Origin: Alphaproteobacteria bacterium | GTDB lineage: Bacteria > Pseudomonadota > Alphaproteobacteria > Rickettsiales > Deianiraeaceae | Assembly (NCBI GenBank): GCA_025363115.1 | Contig: JANYEN010000014.1 | Location: 1-32,335 of the forward strand | DNA length: 32,335 nt | Reading direction: 5' to 3' | Shown: piece after piece, positions 25,247 to 32,335 of the stretch | How positions within the stretch are numbered: position 1 is the stretch's first letter | Layout: each line of letters starts with the position of its first letter | Notes under the pieces: model-generated | Database searches by the model: none | What the model saw: only the letters and a program-made list of their open reading frames with translations | Told to the model about the DNA's origin: nothing | Translations under genes and position numbers: made by a program

Positions 25247-26137
25247 ATGATAAAATTGTTGTTTATTTTTTTCTCGTTTTATAGTTTAAAAGCGATAGCA
25301 AATACCAATAAAAATGCTGTCTTTGTAATTATTGGTGCAGGTGGTAGAGTTGACCAAGAAATTCCTGAATATGCCAAGCAATTAAAAAACAAGGGTTATT
25401 CAATTGTTATTCATAGTTTTGATGCATATTATACTGAGCATTCAGAAGACGCTCTATTGGGAATACCTCAAAACATTGAAAGTCTTGAAAATGGCTTAGC
25501 AAATGAAAAACTAGAATTTATTAATTATACTGTTTATGATAGCATAGCTAAAGATTTTATTATGGCGCATAAAAATAGTATTAAAAATAATATTCATTTG
25601 TTTAGATATGCTACTAAAGTTTGGAAAAATAACCGAACTGAAAGCTATATTAAAAAAATAATTAAAGAAGCTGTTGATAATAATAAAATTGCAGTCCTTA
25701 TTGATAGTATCCATTGTGGAAAAATACAACCAATTACATTGTATTTATTTGAAAAATATAAAAATAATATTATAGTTTTACACTCATTATTTGATAAAGT
25801 TCAGGTAATTGATAAAAATTTTATAGAAAGAACCAAAGACATAGAATGCTTGCATGATGCTAAGTATGTAAAATTTACTTCCGTTGAAAATTATAGAGCA
25901 TTTTTATTTGACAATATGAAAAGAATATTTGCTCAATTGCAAGAAAATAATAAGTTTGAAGATCTTCCGCCTGCAGACAAGCAAATATTTGTAAATAGTA
26001 TAAATAATTTAAAAAATAATTTAGATGCAATAGGAGATTATAACATGAAAAATTGTATTAATGATAGCTTGCAAAAAAGTAAATTTAACTTAGTAGATGA
26101 AAAGGTAGTTAATGAATATTATGAAAAAAATAAATAA
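25247..26137 (+). CDS. Exported protein of unknown function
   Basis: A 296-residue protein of no family I recognise. A signal peptide is clear (MIKLLFIFFSFYSLKAIA, cleavage near residue 18). The mature part reads as alternating helices and strands: NAVFVIIGAGGRVDQEIPEY, a strand-helix start with a glycine-rich turn, then YSIVIHSFDAYY, a helical middle with KIIKEAVDNNKIAVLIDSIHCGK, and IIVLHSLFDKV. There is no P-loop lysine in the glycine-rich turn, so it is not a Walker ATPase. The C-terminal third is helical and charged. It starts 161 bases from the divergent tRNA and ends 10 bases before the next exporter gene, so it probably heads the unit that also carries degP and the Lpt fusion. A periplasmic or secreted role is inferred. 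Confidence 0.7.
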   Translation: MIKLLFIFFSFYSLKAIANTNKNAVFVIIGAGGRVDQEIPEYAKQLKNKGYSIVIHSFDAYYTEHSEDALLGIPQNIESLENGLANEKLEFINYTVYDSIAKDFIMAHKNSIKNNIHLFRYATKVWKNNRTESYIKKIIKEAVDNNKIAVLIDSIHCGKIQPITLYLFEKYKNNIIVLHSLFDKVQVIDKNFIERTKDIECLHDAKYVKFTSVENYRAFLFDNMKRIFAQLQENNKFEDLPPADKQIFVNSINNLKNNLDAIGDYNMKNCINDSLQKSKFNLVDEKVVNEYYEKNK

Positions 26138-26147
26138 TAATATATAA

Positions 26148-26762
26148 ATGATTGAAGCTTTTGTTGAATTTGCAATAATGCATTTTATTTTTGTAGTTTC
26201 TCCAGGAGCAACATTTATATTTTTAATTAGCGATGGATTAAAATTTGGCATCAATAAAGCTTTTTATAACTTAATTGGGACTGCCATAGGATATGCCTTA
26301 ATCACTATATTATTTATAATTGGATTAATGGAATTATTATATAATTTTCCAAAAATACATAATTTCATTAAATATAGCGGAGGAATATATCTTGTTTATA
26401 AATCCTGGCAAATATGGAAAAATGCTGGATTTATTGACGAGGCTGATCTTTACGATAATAGTCATATTAAATCTTCTAAAAAAAATATGATGATTGCTGG
26501 TTTCAAGGTTTCTCTTACAAATCCTCAAATTGGCATTAACATGATAGCTCTTTTATCTTGTTTTAGAGAATATAGCATGACAGCATGGGGAAAGTTTGGA
26601 GTGGGCTTGTGGATGATTATTGGTTATTTTATATATTTTTACATTTTATTAAAAATATTTACTAATAATTATATAAGAAAAAAAATAAGTCCTAAAATGT
26701 TTTATATTGAAAGATTATTAGCATTTATATTGCTTTTTTTAGCTATCAAGATTATGTTATAA
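26148..26762 (+). CDS. RhtB/LysE-family exporter
   Basis: A 204-residue membrane protein with about six helices. The N-terminal SPGATFIFLISDGLKFGINKAF (about 19-40) is the RhtB pattern (usual TPGPxxxxVxxxxLxxGxRxG), and NPQIGINMIALLSCF (about 124-138) matches the usual NPKxxLFFLAFLPQF. Carriers of this type export homoserine, threonine, leucine or related amino acids; the actual substrate is unknown. It differs from the ArgO-type protein at 78. It is 10 bases after the exported protein and 3 bases before degP. Confidence 0.82.
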   Translation: MIEAFVEFAIMHFIFVVSPGATFIFLISDGLKFGINKAFYNLIGTAIGYALITILFIIGLMELLYNFPKIHNFIKYSGGIYLVYKSWQIWKNAGFIDEADLYDNSHIKSSKKNMMIAGFKVSLTNPQIGINMIALLSCFREYSMTAWGKFGVGLWMIIGYFIYFYILLKIFTNNYIRKKISPKMFYIERLLAFILLFLAIKIML

Positions 26763-26765
26763 TAT

Positions 26766-28067
26766 ATGAAATTAAGTGCCTTGTTTTTATACTTTATTGC
26801 TAGCCAGGCTAATGCCTTGCCTGTTAAAATAGAAAATTTAATAATGCCAGATTATTCTCAGTTAGTAGAAGCAGTAATGCCAGCAGTAGTTAATATTGTA
26901 GCCTTTAATTCTAATCAGTCTAGCAAAAATTTAAATCGCAATATAGGATCAGGTTTTATAATAAATCAAAATGGACAATTGGTAACAAGTTATCACATTG
27001 TTGAAAAATGCGATAACATTAAAGTTATTACTTTTGAAGATAAAGAATATGAAGCAGAACTGATAGCATTTGATAAAATAACTGATTTGGCTTTGTTAAG
27101 TATTAAAACTAATGACGTTTTTACTTATGTCGAAATCTCTTCAGAATTTAAAATGGGGCAAGGAATACTGATAATTGGTAGTCCTTTTGGTTTAGGTAGC
27201 ACTCTCTCAACTGGTATTATATCTGCTAAATCAAGATTTATAGGAGAAAACAATCAAGAATTTATTCAAACGGATGCTCTTATTAATGAAGGTAATTCTG
27301 GGGGACCTTGGTTTAATTCTTTAGGTAAAGTAATAGGAATAACTACCAGAATTGTTGAATCCAAAACAGGTCTTAAAAATATAGGAATTGGGCTAGCGAT
27401 TCCAGGAAACGTAGCAATTAATATTATAGAAAAGCTTAAAAAATATGGCAAAGTTATTCGTCCTTGGATCGGTATATCATATGTTGCAGTAGATAAAGAA
27501 GTTGCCAAAAGTATAGGATTAGAATTTTCATATGGAGCTTTAATTCAAAATGTTTTGCCTGATTCTCCTGCCGAAAAAGCTGGGATTAAAGAAGGTGATG
27601 TTTTATTGAAAATAGGAGATAATAAAATTACTAATAATGTCATAATATCAGATATTACTGCAAAAATGCCAATAGAAGAAGCTATTGAAATTGAAATGAT
27701 AAGATCAAATAAAAAAATTAAATCCTTTTTAATTCTTGGCAACCAAGAATCTAAAAAAACTTTTTTTAATGATTCATTATTTGGTATTGAAATAAGTGGA
27801 GTTCCAAGAGAAATAAAACATAAATTTAAATTATCTTCTGATTTTAAAGGAATATTCGTAACAAAAATTACTAATCATTTTATCAGCGAAACTAATAAAT
27901 TGCGTCCAGGAGATATTGTAACCCAAATAAATGATATAAAAATTAACAATGTATTAGACTTTAAAAATGCGATGCAGTTATATAAAAATAGCAAGCACAA
28001 ATTAGCAATATTTTATTTATATAATAAAAATGGTACATCTCAAAAAGTGTCTATTAGATTAAAATAG
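26766..28067 (+). CDS. degP: Periplasmic serine protease/chaperone of the DegP/HtrA family
   Basis: A 433-residue protein of the Do-like family, which refolds or degrades misfolded envelope proteins. A signal peptide is present (cleavage near SQANA, residue 17). The trypsin-like domain has the full triad: H77 in VTSYHIVE, D107 in KITDLALL and S178 in NEGNSGGPWFN. PDZ1 (about 235-325) opens with RPWIGISYVAV and has DSPAEKAGIKEGDVLLKI. PDZ2 (about 338-433) has NKLRPGDIVTQINDIKI. It is a little shorter than the 470-500 of usual DegP/DegQ, mostly through loss of N-terminal linker sequence. The gene ends one base before the GTG of the Lpt fusion. Confidence 0.93.
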   Translation: MKLSALFLYFIASQANALPVKIENLIMPDYSQLVEAVMPAVVNIVAFNSNQSSKNLNRNIGSGFIINQNGQLVTSYHIVEKCDNIKVITFEDKEYEAELIAFDKITDLALLSIKTNDVFTYVEISSEFKMGQGILIIGSPFGLGSTLSTGIISAKSRFIGENNQEFIQTDALINEGNSGGPWFNSLGKVIGITTRIVESKTGLKNIGIGLAIPGNVAINIIEKLKKYGKVIRPWIGISYVAVDKEVAKSIGLEFSYGALIQNVLPDSPAEKAGIKEGDVLLKIGDNKITNNVIISDITAKMPIEEAIEIEMIRSNKKIKSFLILGNQESKKTFFNDSLFGIEISGVPREIKHKFKLSSDFKGIFVTKITNHFISETNKLRPGDIVTQINDIKINNVLDFKNAMQLYKNSKHKLAIFYLYNKNGTSQKVSIRLK

Positions 28068-28068
28068 T

Positions 28069-29232
28069 GTGATTATTAAAAAGTATTATACAAAAAAATA
28101 TTTTTTCTATTTTTTATATAGCACGATATTGCTATATATTACGATAACTATTACTAAAATTATATTTTTTGGTGATATTTCTCAAAAACCCAATTTACAT
28201 GTTTTATTAACTAATGCTGATTTTGAATATAAGCCAGATATTAGTAACGCAGAAAGTGATTTTATCTCTTATGGAGTAGATAATTATTGGCTGTCTTTAA
28301 AAGAAAAACCTTTACGCTTAAAAGCCGAAAGGTTAGAAAAATTAAATGACGATATAACTTTGTTTATTTCTCCTGTTTTGATAAAATTTATTGATGATGA
28401 TCTATGTGATTTTTATTCTTCAAAAGGTATTTATGATAGTAAAAAAAGCTATTTAGAAATAAAAAAAGATGCTAATATGAAGTGTGCTAGTGGCAACAAG
28501 GCAATTGCTGGAGAATTTTTTGCTTATACCGATATAGCAAATTTTTATGGAAATAAAGGAATTGATTTATATCAAGACACTACTCGAATTAAAGGCGATT
28601 CTTTTAAAGCCACCGATAGCGATTCAATTGTTGATATAATTGGAAATGCGGCAATATATTTCTATTCTGATAAAAACTTTACCAATATAACGGCAACTAT
28701 ATTGGCCGATACAATACATTATGTTAAAAAAGATCAAGTTGTATATTTATATGATAATGTTAAAATTATAACCGCCAACGGAATAATAGAAGGACGTTAT
28801 GGGGAGTGCTACTTAATTAATAAAGATGGCAAAACCGATTTAAATTACATGATAATAAGCAAACAAGTAAAATATAGCAATAATCAAGGTAGTGATATTT
28901 TTGCCGACGAAATGCGTTATTATAAGAGTACGGCAATTGTAGACATGGAAGGGAATGTGCTTATGAAAAATGATAGTGCTGTTAGCAAGGCTCCTTATTT
29001 TGCCTATGATATAAACGCTGATATTGGAAGATTTATTACTGAATATGAGTATTATATGTTAAAAAAACAATATCCTATTTTTGGGGCGGAAGTGGCTAGA
29101 TATGTAATTTATTCTAATAGGCTAAATTTACAAAATAAAGCCGTTAGAGTCTCGGAAACTAAATTTTTAGAAGAAAAAAGTGAAAAAAATCTTTCAACAA
29201 AAAGTAAAATAAGAATTAAAGGAATGGATTAA
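28069..29232 (+). CDS. LptC-LptA-like fusion protein (LPS transport bridge)
   Basis: A 387-residue protein starting at a GTG one base after degP; no ATG suits as start. Residues 12-34 form one N-terminal membrane anchor. Residues about 40-200 read as an LptC domain: YWLSLKEKPLRLKAERLEK then strands and GIYDSKKSYLEIKKDANM. Residues about 205-325 read as an OstA/LptA domain: ITATILADTIHYVKKDQVVY, LYDNVKIITANGIIEGRYGE, SDIFADEMRYYKSTAIVDME and GNVLMKNDSAV, the repeating pattern of A[DT]xxxY...xxGNV. A charged tail follows. LptC (about 190 residues) and LptA (about 170-200) are normally separate genes next to each other; here both fit within one uninterrupted frame. Secondary-structure-level likeness is strong, sequence likeness modest. 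Confidence 0.68.
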   Translation: MIIKKYYTKKYFFYFLYSTILLYITITITKIIFFGDISQKPNLHVLLTNADFEYKPDISNAESDFISYGVDNYWLSLKEKPLRLKAERLEKLNDDITLFISPVLIKFIDDDLCDFYSSKGIYDSKKSYLEIKKDANMKCASGNKAIAGEFFAYTDIANFYGNKGIDLYQDTTRIKGDSFKATDSDSIVDIIGNAAIYFYSDKNFTNITATILADTIHYVKKDQVVYLYDNVKIITANGIIEGRYGECYLINKDGKTDLNYMIISKQVKYSNNQGSDIFADEMRYYKSTAIVDMEGNVLMKNDSAVSKAPYFAYDINADIGRFITEYEYYMLKKQYPIFGAEVARYVIYSNRLNLQNKAVRVSETKFLEEKSEKNLSTKSKIRIKGMD

Positions 29233-29560
29233 AATTTGATAGGTTGCAATAAAATTAAAACAAGAATTTAAACATGAAACAATACGCTTGCCATAATTGT
29301 GCCGTTTATTGCAGCAACGTTATTGGTTTCTAATATATTTTTCTGCCATCAATTTGTAACGATAAATGATCAACTATATAACGTTGGTATAGCCAAGCTA
29401 GTTTCAGGTGATATTGGAATGCTTATATGTGAAGATGTATGAATATTTAGTGGATTAATCATTATAGAAGGAGGAGGGATTGGAGAAACTAAGTACAGCC
29501 TCAATAGGGTATCGTAAGTTTTTGTATTATAAATTCCTATGGCTAACCGTACTAATAATA
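29233..29560 (-). other. Gene-free stretch
   Basis: Between the convergent Lpt fusion and the outer-membrane pseudogene there is no convincing gene. On the minus strand a short open frame (29370-29564) continues past the end of the pseudogene. A later reading with KNILETNNVAAINGTIMAS is separated from it by two stops. I see no clear terminator or repeat. It looks like further debris. Confidence 0.4.
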
Positions 29561-30295
29561 TCAAGTTATTTTATCTCCATATTTACCAAATATTTCTTTA
29601 TCAAATATATAACTCAACGTAAACCTAATAGTATTCATAATGGAAGATGAGGCATAAGTATAGTAATCTATGAATGTGCTACTGTTAGTTAGATCATAGC
29701 CAACATTTGTCTAATATTATCTATTGTTACTATTTAAAATTCCCCCCATATCCACTAAATTCCACTAATAATTTATCATTGATAGCAAACCTATAATACC
29801 CCCTAATTGATGAAATATATTAGGCAAAACTGTATTTCCATTAGTGGTTTCTGCTACATTTGTCCAATGCCGCTAAATCTATGTTGCTAATGCCTTGCGT
29901 ATTGCGTATAGTTACCAGTATAATTAGCAGCATTAAACGTATACCCTAAACCAAAATATGGTCTAATTGAATATCTATTACCTAATATATTAAAATCTAT
30001 CAAACCCGATACAAAAGAATGTTTTTTATTATCGACACCTTTAGTATCTAGTAAAATTGCTTTTTCAAAAGAAGTTTTTTCTTTAAATAAGGGTCATTTT
30101 TTCCATTTCTTTTGTTGATATATGCTTTATAAGCATAAATTAATTCTCCTTGTTCTTCTTTAAAATTTCTATTTCCTTTTAAGAAGCAGAATCATCTTTA
30201 GTATAAATTGAATTTGAAAAATGAAAAAAAATAATTAAAGTTAAAATAATTTTAGCAAAAAATTTACAATTTATAAAAAATTTAAGATAGCTATT
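29561..30295 (-). pseudogene. Decayed outer-membrane beta-barrel protein, opacity/Msp type
   Basis: Minus-strand frames join into one recognisable outer-membrane protein. First is a signal-peptide-like run (CKFFAKIILTLIIFFHFSNS) without an ATG, then TKDDSAS and a TAA near 30180. Then come GNRNFKEEQGELIYAYKAYI and, after a shift, DNKKHSFVSGLIDFN with RYSIRPYFGLGYTFNAANYT. Further shifts lead to LPNIFHQLGGIIGFAINDKL, VEFSGYGGNF and finally NVGYDLTNSSTFIDYYTY and TIRFTLSYIF, ending at 29561. Alternating aromatic strands, PYFGLGYTF and a C-terminal strand ending in an aromatic residue are the marks of small opacity-type porins such as Msp2/P44/Omp of Rickettsiales. Missing start codon, one stop and about four frameshifts show that it is dead. 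A full copy may be elsewhere in the genome. Confidence 0.72.
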
Positions 30296-30431
30296 TTAAT
30301 ATTATATTTTTTTGCGAAAACAATTTTATTGCTTGCCAATTAATTTGCGATAAAAACAATTATAATAATTAACACTATCGTAATAATATATTTATAGATG
30401 TATAAATCAATAAATTATTTTTATCTATTAC

Positions 30432-32129
30432 TTAGCAATTAGCAGTTAACTCCAAATAAATTTTTTCAGTAATACATGGTAAAAGTGAAGCTGAGTAGTT
30501 ACAAAGCAACATTAAACAAGTATATAATGTTTGATAAGCCTGTTTTTTATCTACCGTCATATTATTCCAAGGTTCTCCATCGCTTACAATAATACTCTCC
30601 CAAAAACGTTCTTTATTTCTTCTAATATACCAATTGCTAAAAACCTCCAAAAATTCATCAATTTTATTACACGCTACAGGAGTGTTATAAGAATCCATAG
30701 CTTGCTCAATAACATGACAAGTTTCGTTAATTTTTGTCAAAATATATAAATCCATAACATTTTTTACTTCCAAAAAATTCGTTAAATACATTTTATCTTT
30801 TTTATCCTTCATATTTCCAATTTTATCTGCATCCATATAAGTTTTTAAGAATGTATACGAATTCCAAAATCCAGCTAATGTGGTATGGGCAATTTCGGCA
30901 ATTCCAGCACCTTTGGCATCCATATTTAGTTCACTACCACGCATTACAGGTGCTTTTGCCATCATAAATCGCATTGCATCGCTTCCGTAAACATTAAACA
31001 TTAGCATTGGGTCGGGATAATTCTTTAAACGTTTAGATAATTTTTGAGATTTTTCATCTAAAATTACTCCATGGCAAATGCAATTTAAAAAAGGAGGTCT
31101 GTCAAATAATGCTGTAGAAAGAACCATCAGCGTGTAAAACCAGCCTCTAGTTTGAGCCATATATTCTACAATAAAGTCGGCGGGAAAATGTTTTTTAAAC
31201 CATTCTTGATTTTGCTCGGCAGTTCTTATAATTTTACCGTTTTCTTTAAAATTAAAAGGATAATGAACCGAAGCATATGGCATTGAACCACTTTCAAACC
31301 AACAATCAAGCACATCTTCAACTCTTACCATTTGAGATTGACCTGTGGGATCATCAGGATTTTTACGTATTAAATTATCAATAAAAGGGCGATGTAAATC
31401 AGTTATTTTTAATTCGGTGCCATATTTTTGCTTATATTCTAAACCAAAATCTTTTTCTAAATCTGCAATTGATCCGTAAACGTCTATCCGAGGATATTTC
31501 GGGTCATTAGATCGCCAAATTGGAACAGGGCATCCCCAAAAGCGATTGCGAGAAATTGACCAATCTCGAGCATTTTCTAACCATTTTCCAAAAATTCCAT
31601 TTTTTACATTTTCGGGAATCCAATTAATTTGCTGATTTAGTTCAACCATTCTATTTTTAAATTTGCTTACCTCAACATACCAACTACTAACTGTTTTATA
31701 AATTAAAGGAGTGTCTGTGCGCCAGCAATGAGGGTAATTATGAAAATATTGCTCAGTTTTAAGCCACATTTGAGTTCCTTTGAGATATTTGATAACTTGA
31801 TCCTCAGTTTCAAAAACTTGTTTTTGACTAACATCAAAAGCATTATTTTTATTGCCTAATTTATAATCAATTTTATAAATTTCATTGGTAAATTTACCTG
31901 CATTATCAACAGGGCAAACGGTTTTAATTCCATTTTTCTTGCAAACAGCATAATCTTCTTCACCAAAGCCTGGTGCGCAGTGCACAATCCCCGTACCATC
32001 TTCGGTAGTTACAAAATCTCCTTCTAAAATTTGAAAAGCATTAGCAGTATTTTTAAAAAATGGAAATAAAGGCTGATATTTTAATCCTATTAAATCACTT
32101 CCTTTTATTGATAAATATTCTGTATTCAT
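30432..32129 (-). pseudogene. ileS: Internal fragment of isoleucyl-tRNA synthetase
   Basis: A clean 565-codon frame that covers only the middle of IleS (normally about 940-1100 residues). Present: the editing domain with TTEDGTGIVHCAPGFGEEDY (41-60), DWSISRNRFWGCPVPIW, the zinc-free catalytic half with DVLDCWFESGSMPYASVHYP, AQTRGWFYTLMVLSTALFDR, and the KMSKS loop as KLSKR (363-367). Then comes part of the anticodon-binding helices, ending at CITEKIYLELTANC. Missing: the roughly 300 N-terminal residues with the HIGH motif, and the last part of the anticodon/C-terminal domain. An in-frame TAA sits immediately before the ATG at 32129, and the sequence upstream has no IleS-like reading. It cannot work as a full synthetase, so a working ileS is expected elsewhere. 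It shows no internal frameshift despite its truncation. Confidence 0.85.
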
Positions 32130-32192
32130 TTAAATTATATTAAAAATAATATAAAATATGTATATAAAAACTAAAATTCAATAACAAACTTT

Positions 32193-32335
32193 TCACCTCA
32201 ATACCCAACTCAAAATACACCCATTAATAAGCAACTTACTACTGCTGCCAATATAGTTAGCACTTGTGCTAACTGTTGGCGTAGCCAAGCTTGCAGATGA
32301 AAGCGTTGTTAAAGTAGTGCAACTGGTTGAAGGGC
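32193..32335 (-). CDS. C-terminal part of a Ser/Thr-rich open frame running off the window
   Basis: From the window edge, the minus strand is open for 47 codons to a stop at 32193-32195. The reading includes TTLTTLSSASLATPTVSTS and GSSSKLLINGCILSWVLR, rich in Ser and Thr. It may be the end of a surface or low-complexity protein, or chance. The start is outside the window and I do not recognise a family. Confidence 0.25.
   Translation of the reverse strand, partial: PSTSCTTLTTLSSASLATPTVSTSANYIGSSSKLLINGCILSWVLR
32247..32280. repeat. Imperfect inverted repeat
   Basis: GTTAGCAC, TT, GTGCTAAC (32256-32273) is a perfect 8-base hairpin with a 2-base loop. It is flanked by a further pair GCCAA (32247-32251) and TTGGC (32276-32280), with a bulge of TATA against TG. 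It lies in the window-edge open frame. No T-run follows, so it is not an obvious terminator. A palindromic repeat element or a protein-binding site are both possible. Confidence 0.4.

Noticed and set aside
29370-29564. Short minus-strand open frame after the outer-membrane pseudogene
   Set aside because: It overlaps the end of the pseudogene, has no recognisable features and is followed by stops in continuing sequence.
1-32335. CRISPR array, prophage, insertion sequence or rRNA
   Set aside because: No regularly spaced repeats, transposase or phage structural genes and no rRNA sequence were recognised on either strand.

Overview
The window is strongly AT-rich (by eye well under 35% G+C), with short intergenic gaps, many ATGA start/stop overlaps, scattered cytochrome-c maturation genes and several decaying genes. 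Together with rho, LolD, MlaC, MurA, LysA, RecF, a RelA/SpoT protein and an opacity-type outer-membrane pseudogene, this suggests a host-associated alphaproteobacterium of Rickettsiales type (Midichloriaceae-like or a relative). This is inferred from gene content only; no rRNA is present and I cannot place it more closely.

Layout. 78-3784 (minus): mlaC, a small membrane/coiled-coil protein, ccmA, rho and an ArgO-type exporter, probably one operon read right to left. 3897-12480 (plus): lolD, an EamA transporter, a CysQ-type phosphatase, an orphan NuoL/MrpD-type membrane subunit, dnaQ, murA, a tiny LptM-like lipoprotein, coaE, lysA and a bilobed-hydrophobic hypothetical protein. Many of these overlap by a few bases, so translational coupling is likely. 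12477-18142 (minus): feoB, feoA, recF and two tandem paralogues of unknown family. 18284-19773 (plus): an E2 (SucB-like) protein with a ruined acyltransferase active site, then smpB. 19952-21358 (minus): a sodium:amino-acid symporter. 21524-23464 (plus): a bifunctional-looking RelA/SpoT protein without a C-terminal ACT domain. 23562-25085 (minus): a heavily mutated pseudogene, ccmB and a CAT-anticodon tRNA. 25247-29232 (plus): an exported protein of unknown function, a RhtB-type exporter, a DegP-like protease and a protein that reads as an LptC-LptA fusion. 29561-32129 (minus): a wrecked outer-membrane beta-barrel gene and a 565-codon internal piece of isoleucyl-tRNA synthetase. The right edge holds the C-terminus of a Ser/Thr-rich open frame.

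How the genes fit together. Envelope upkeep dominates: LolD (lipoprotein export), MlaC (phospholipid transport), the LptC-LptA fusion (LPS bridge), MurA and LysA (peptidoglycan precursors, meso-DAP/lysine), and a DegP-like chaperone-protease. Iron uptake (FeoAB) and haem delivery to c-type cytochromes (CcmA, CcmB) form a second theme. Small-solute carriers (ArgO, RhtB, EamA, AGCS) fit life in a metabolite-rich host. The most interesting items are the catalytically dead E2, the LptC-LptA fusion, the tandem paralogues beside recF, the Inc-like hypothetical protein and the double-truncated IleS.
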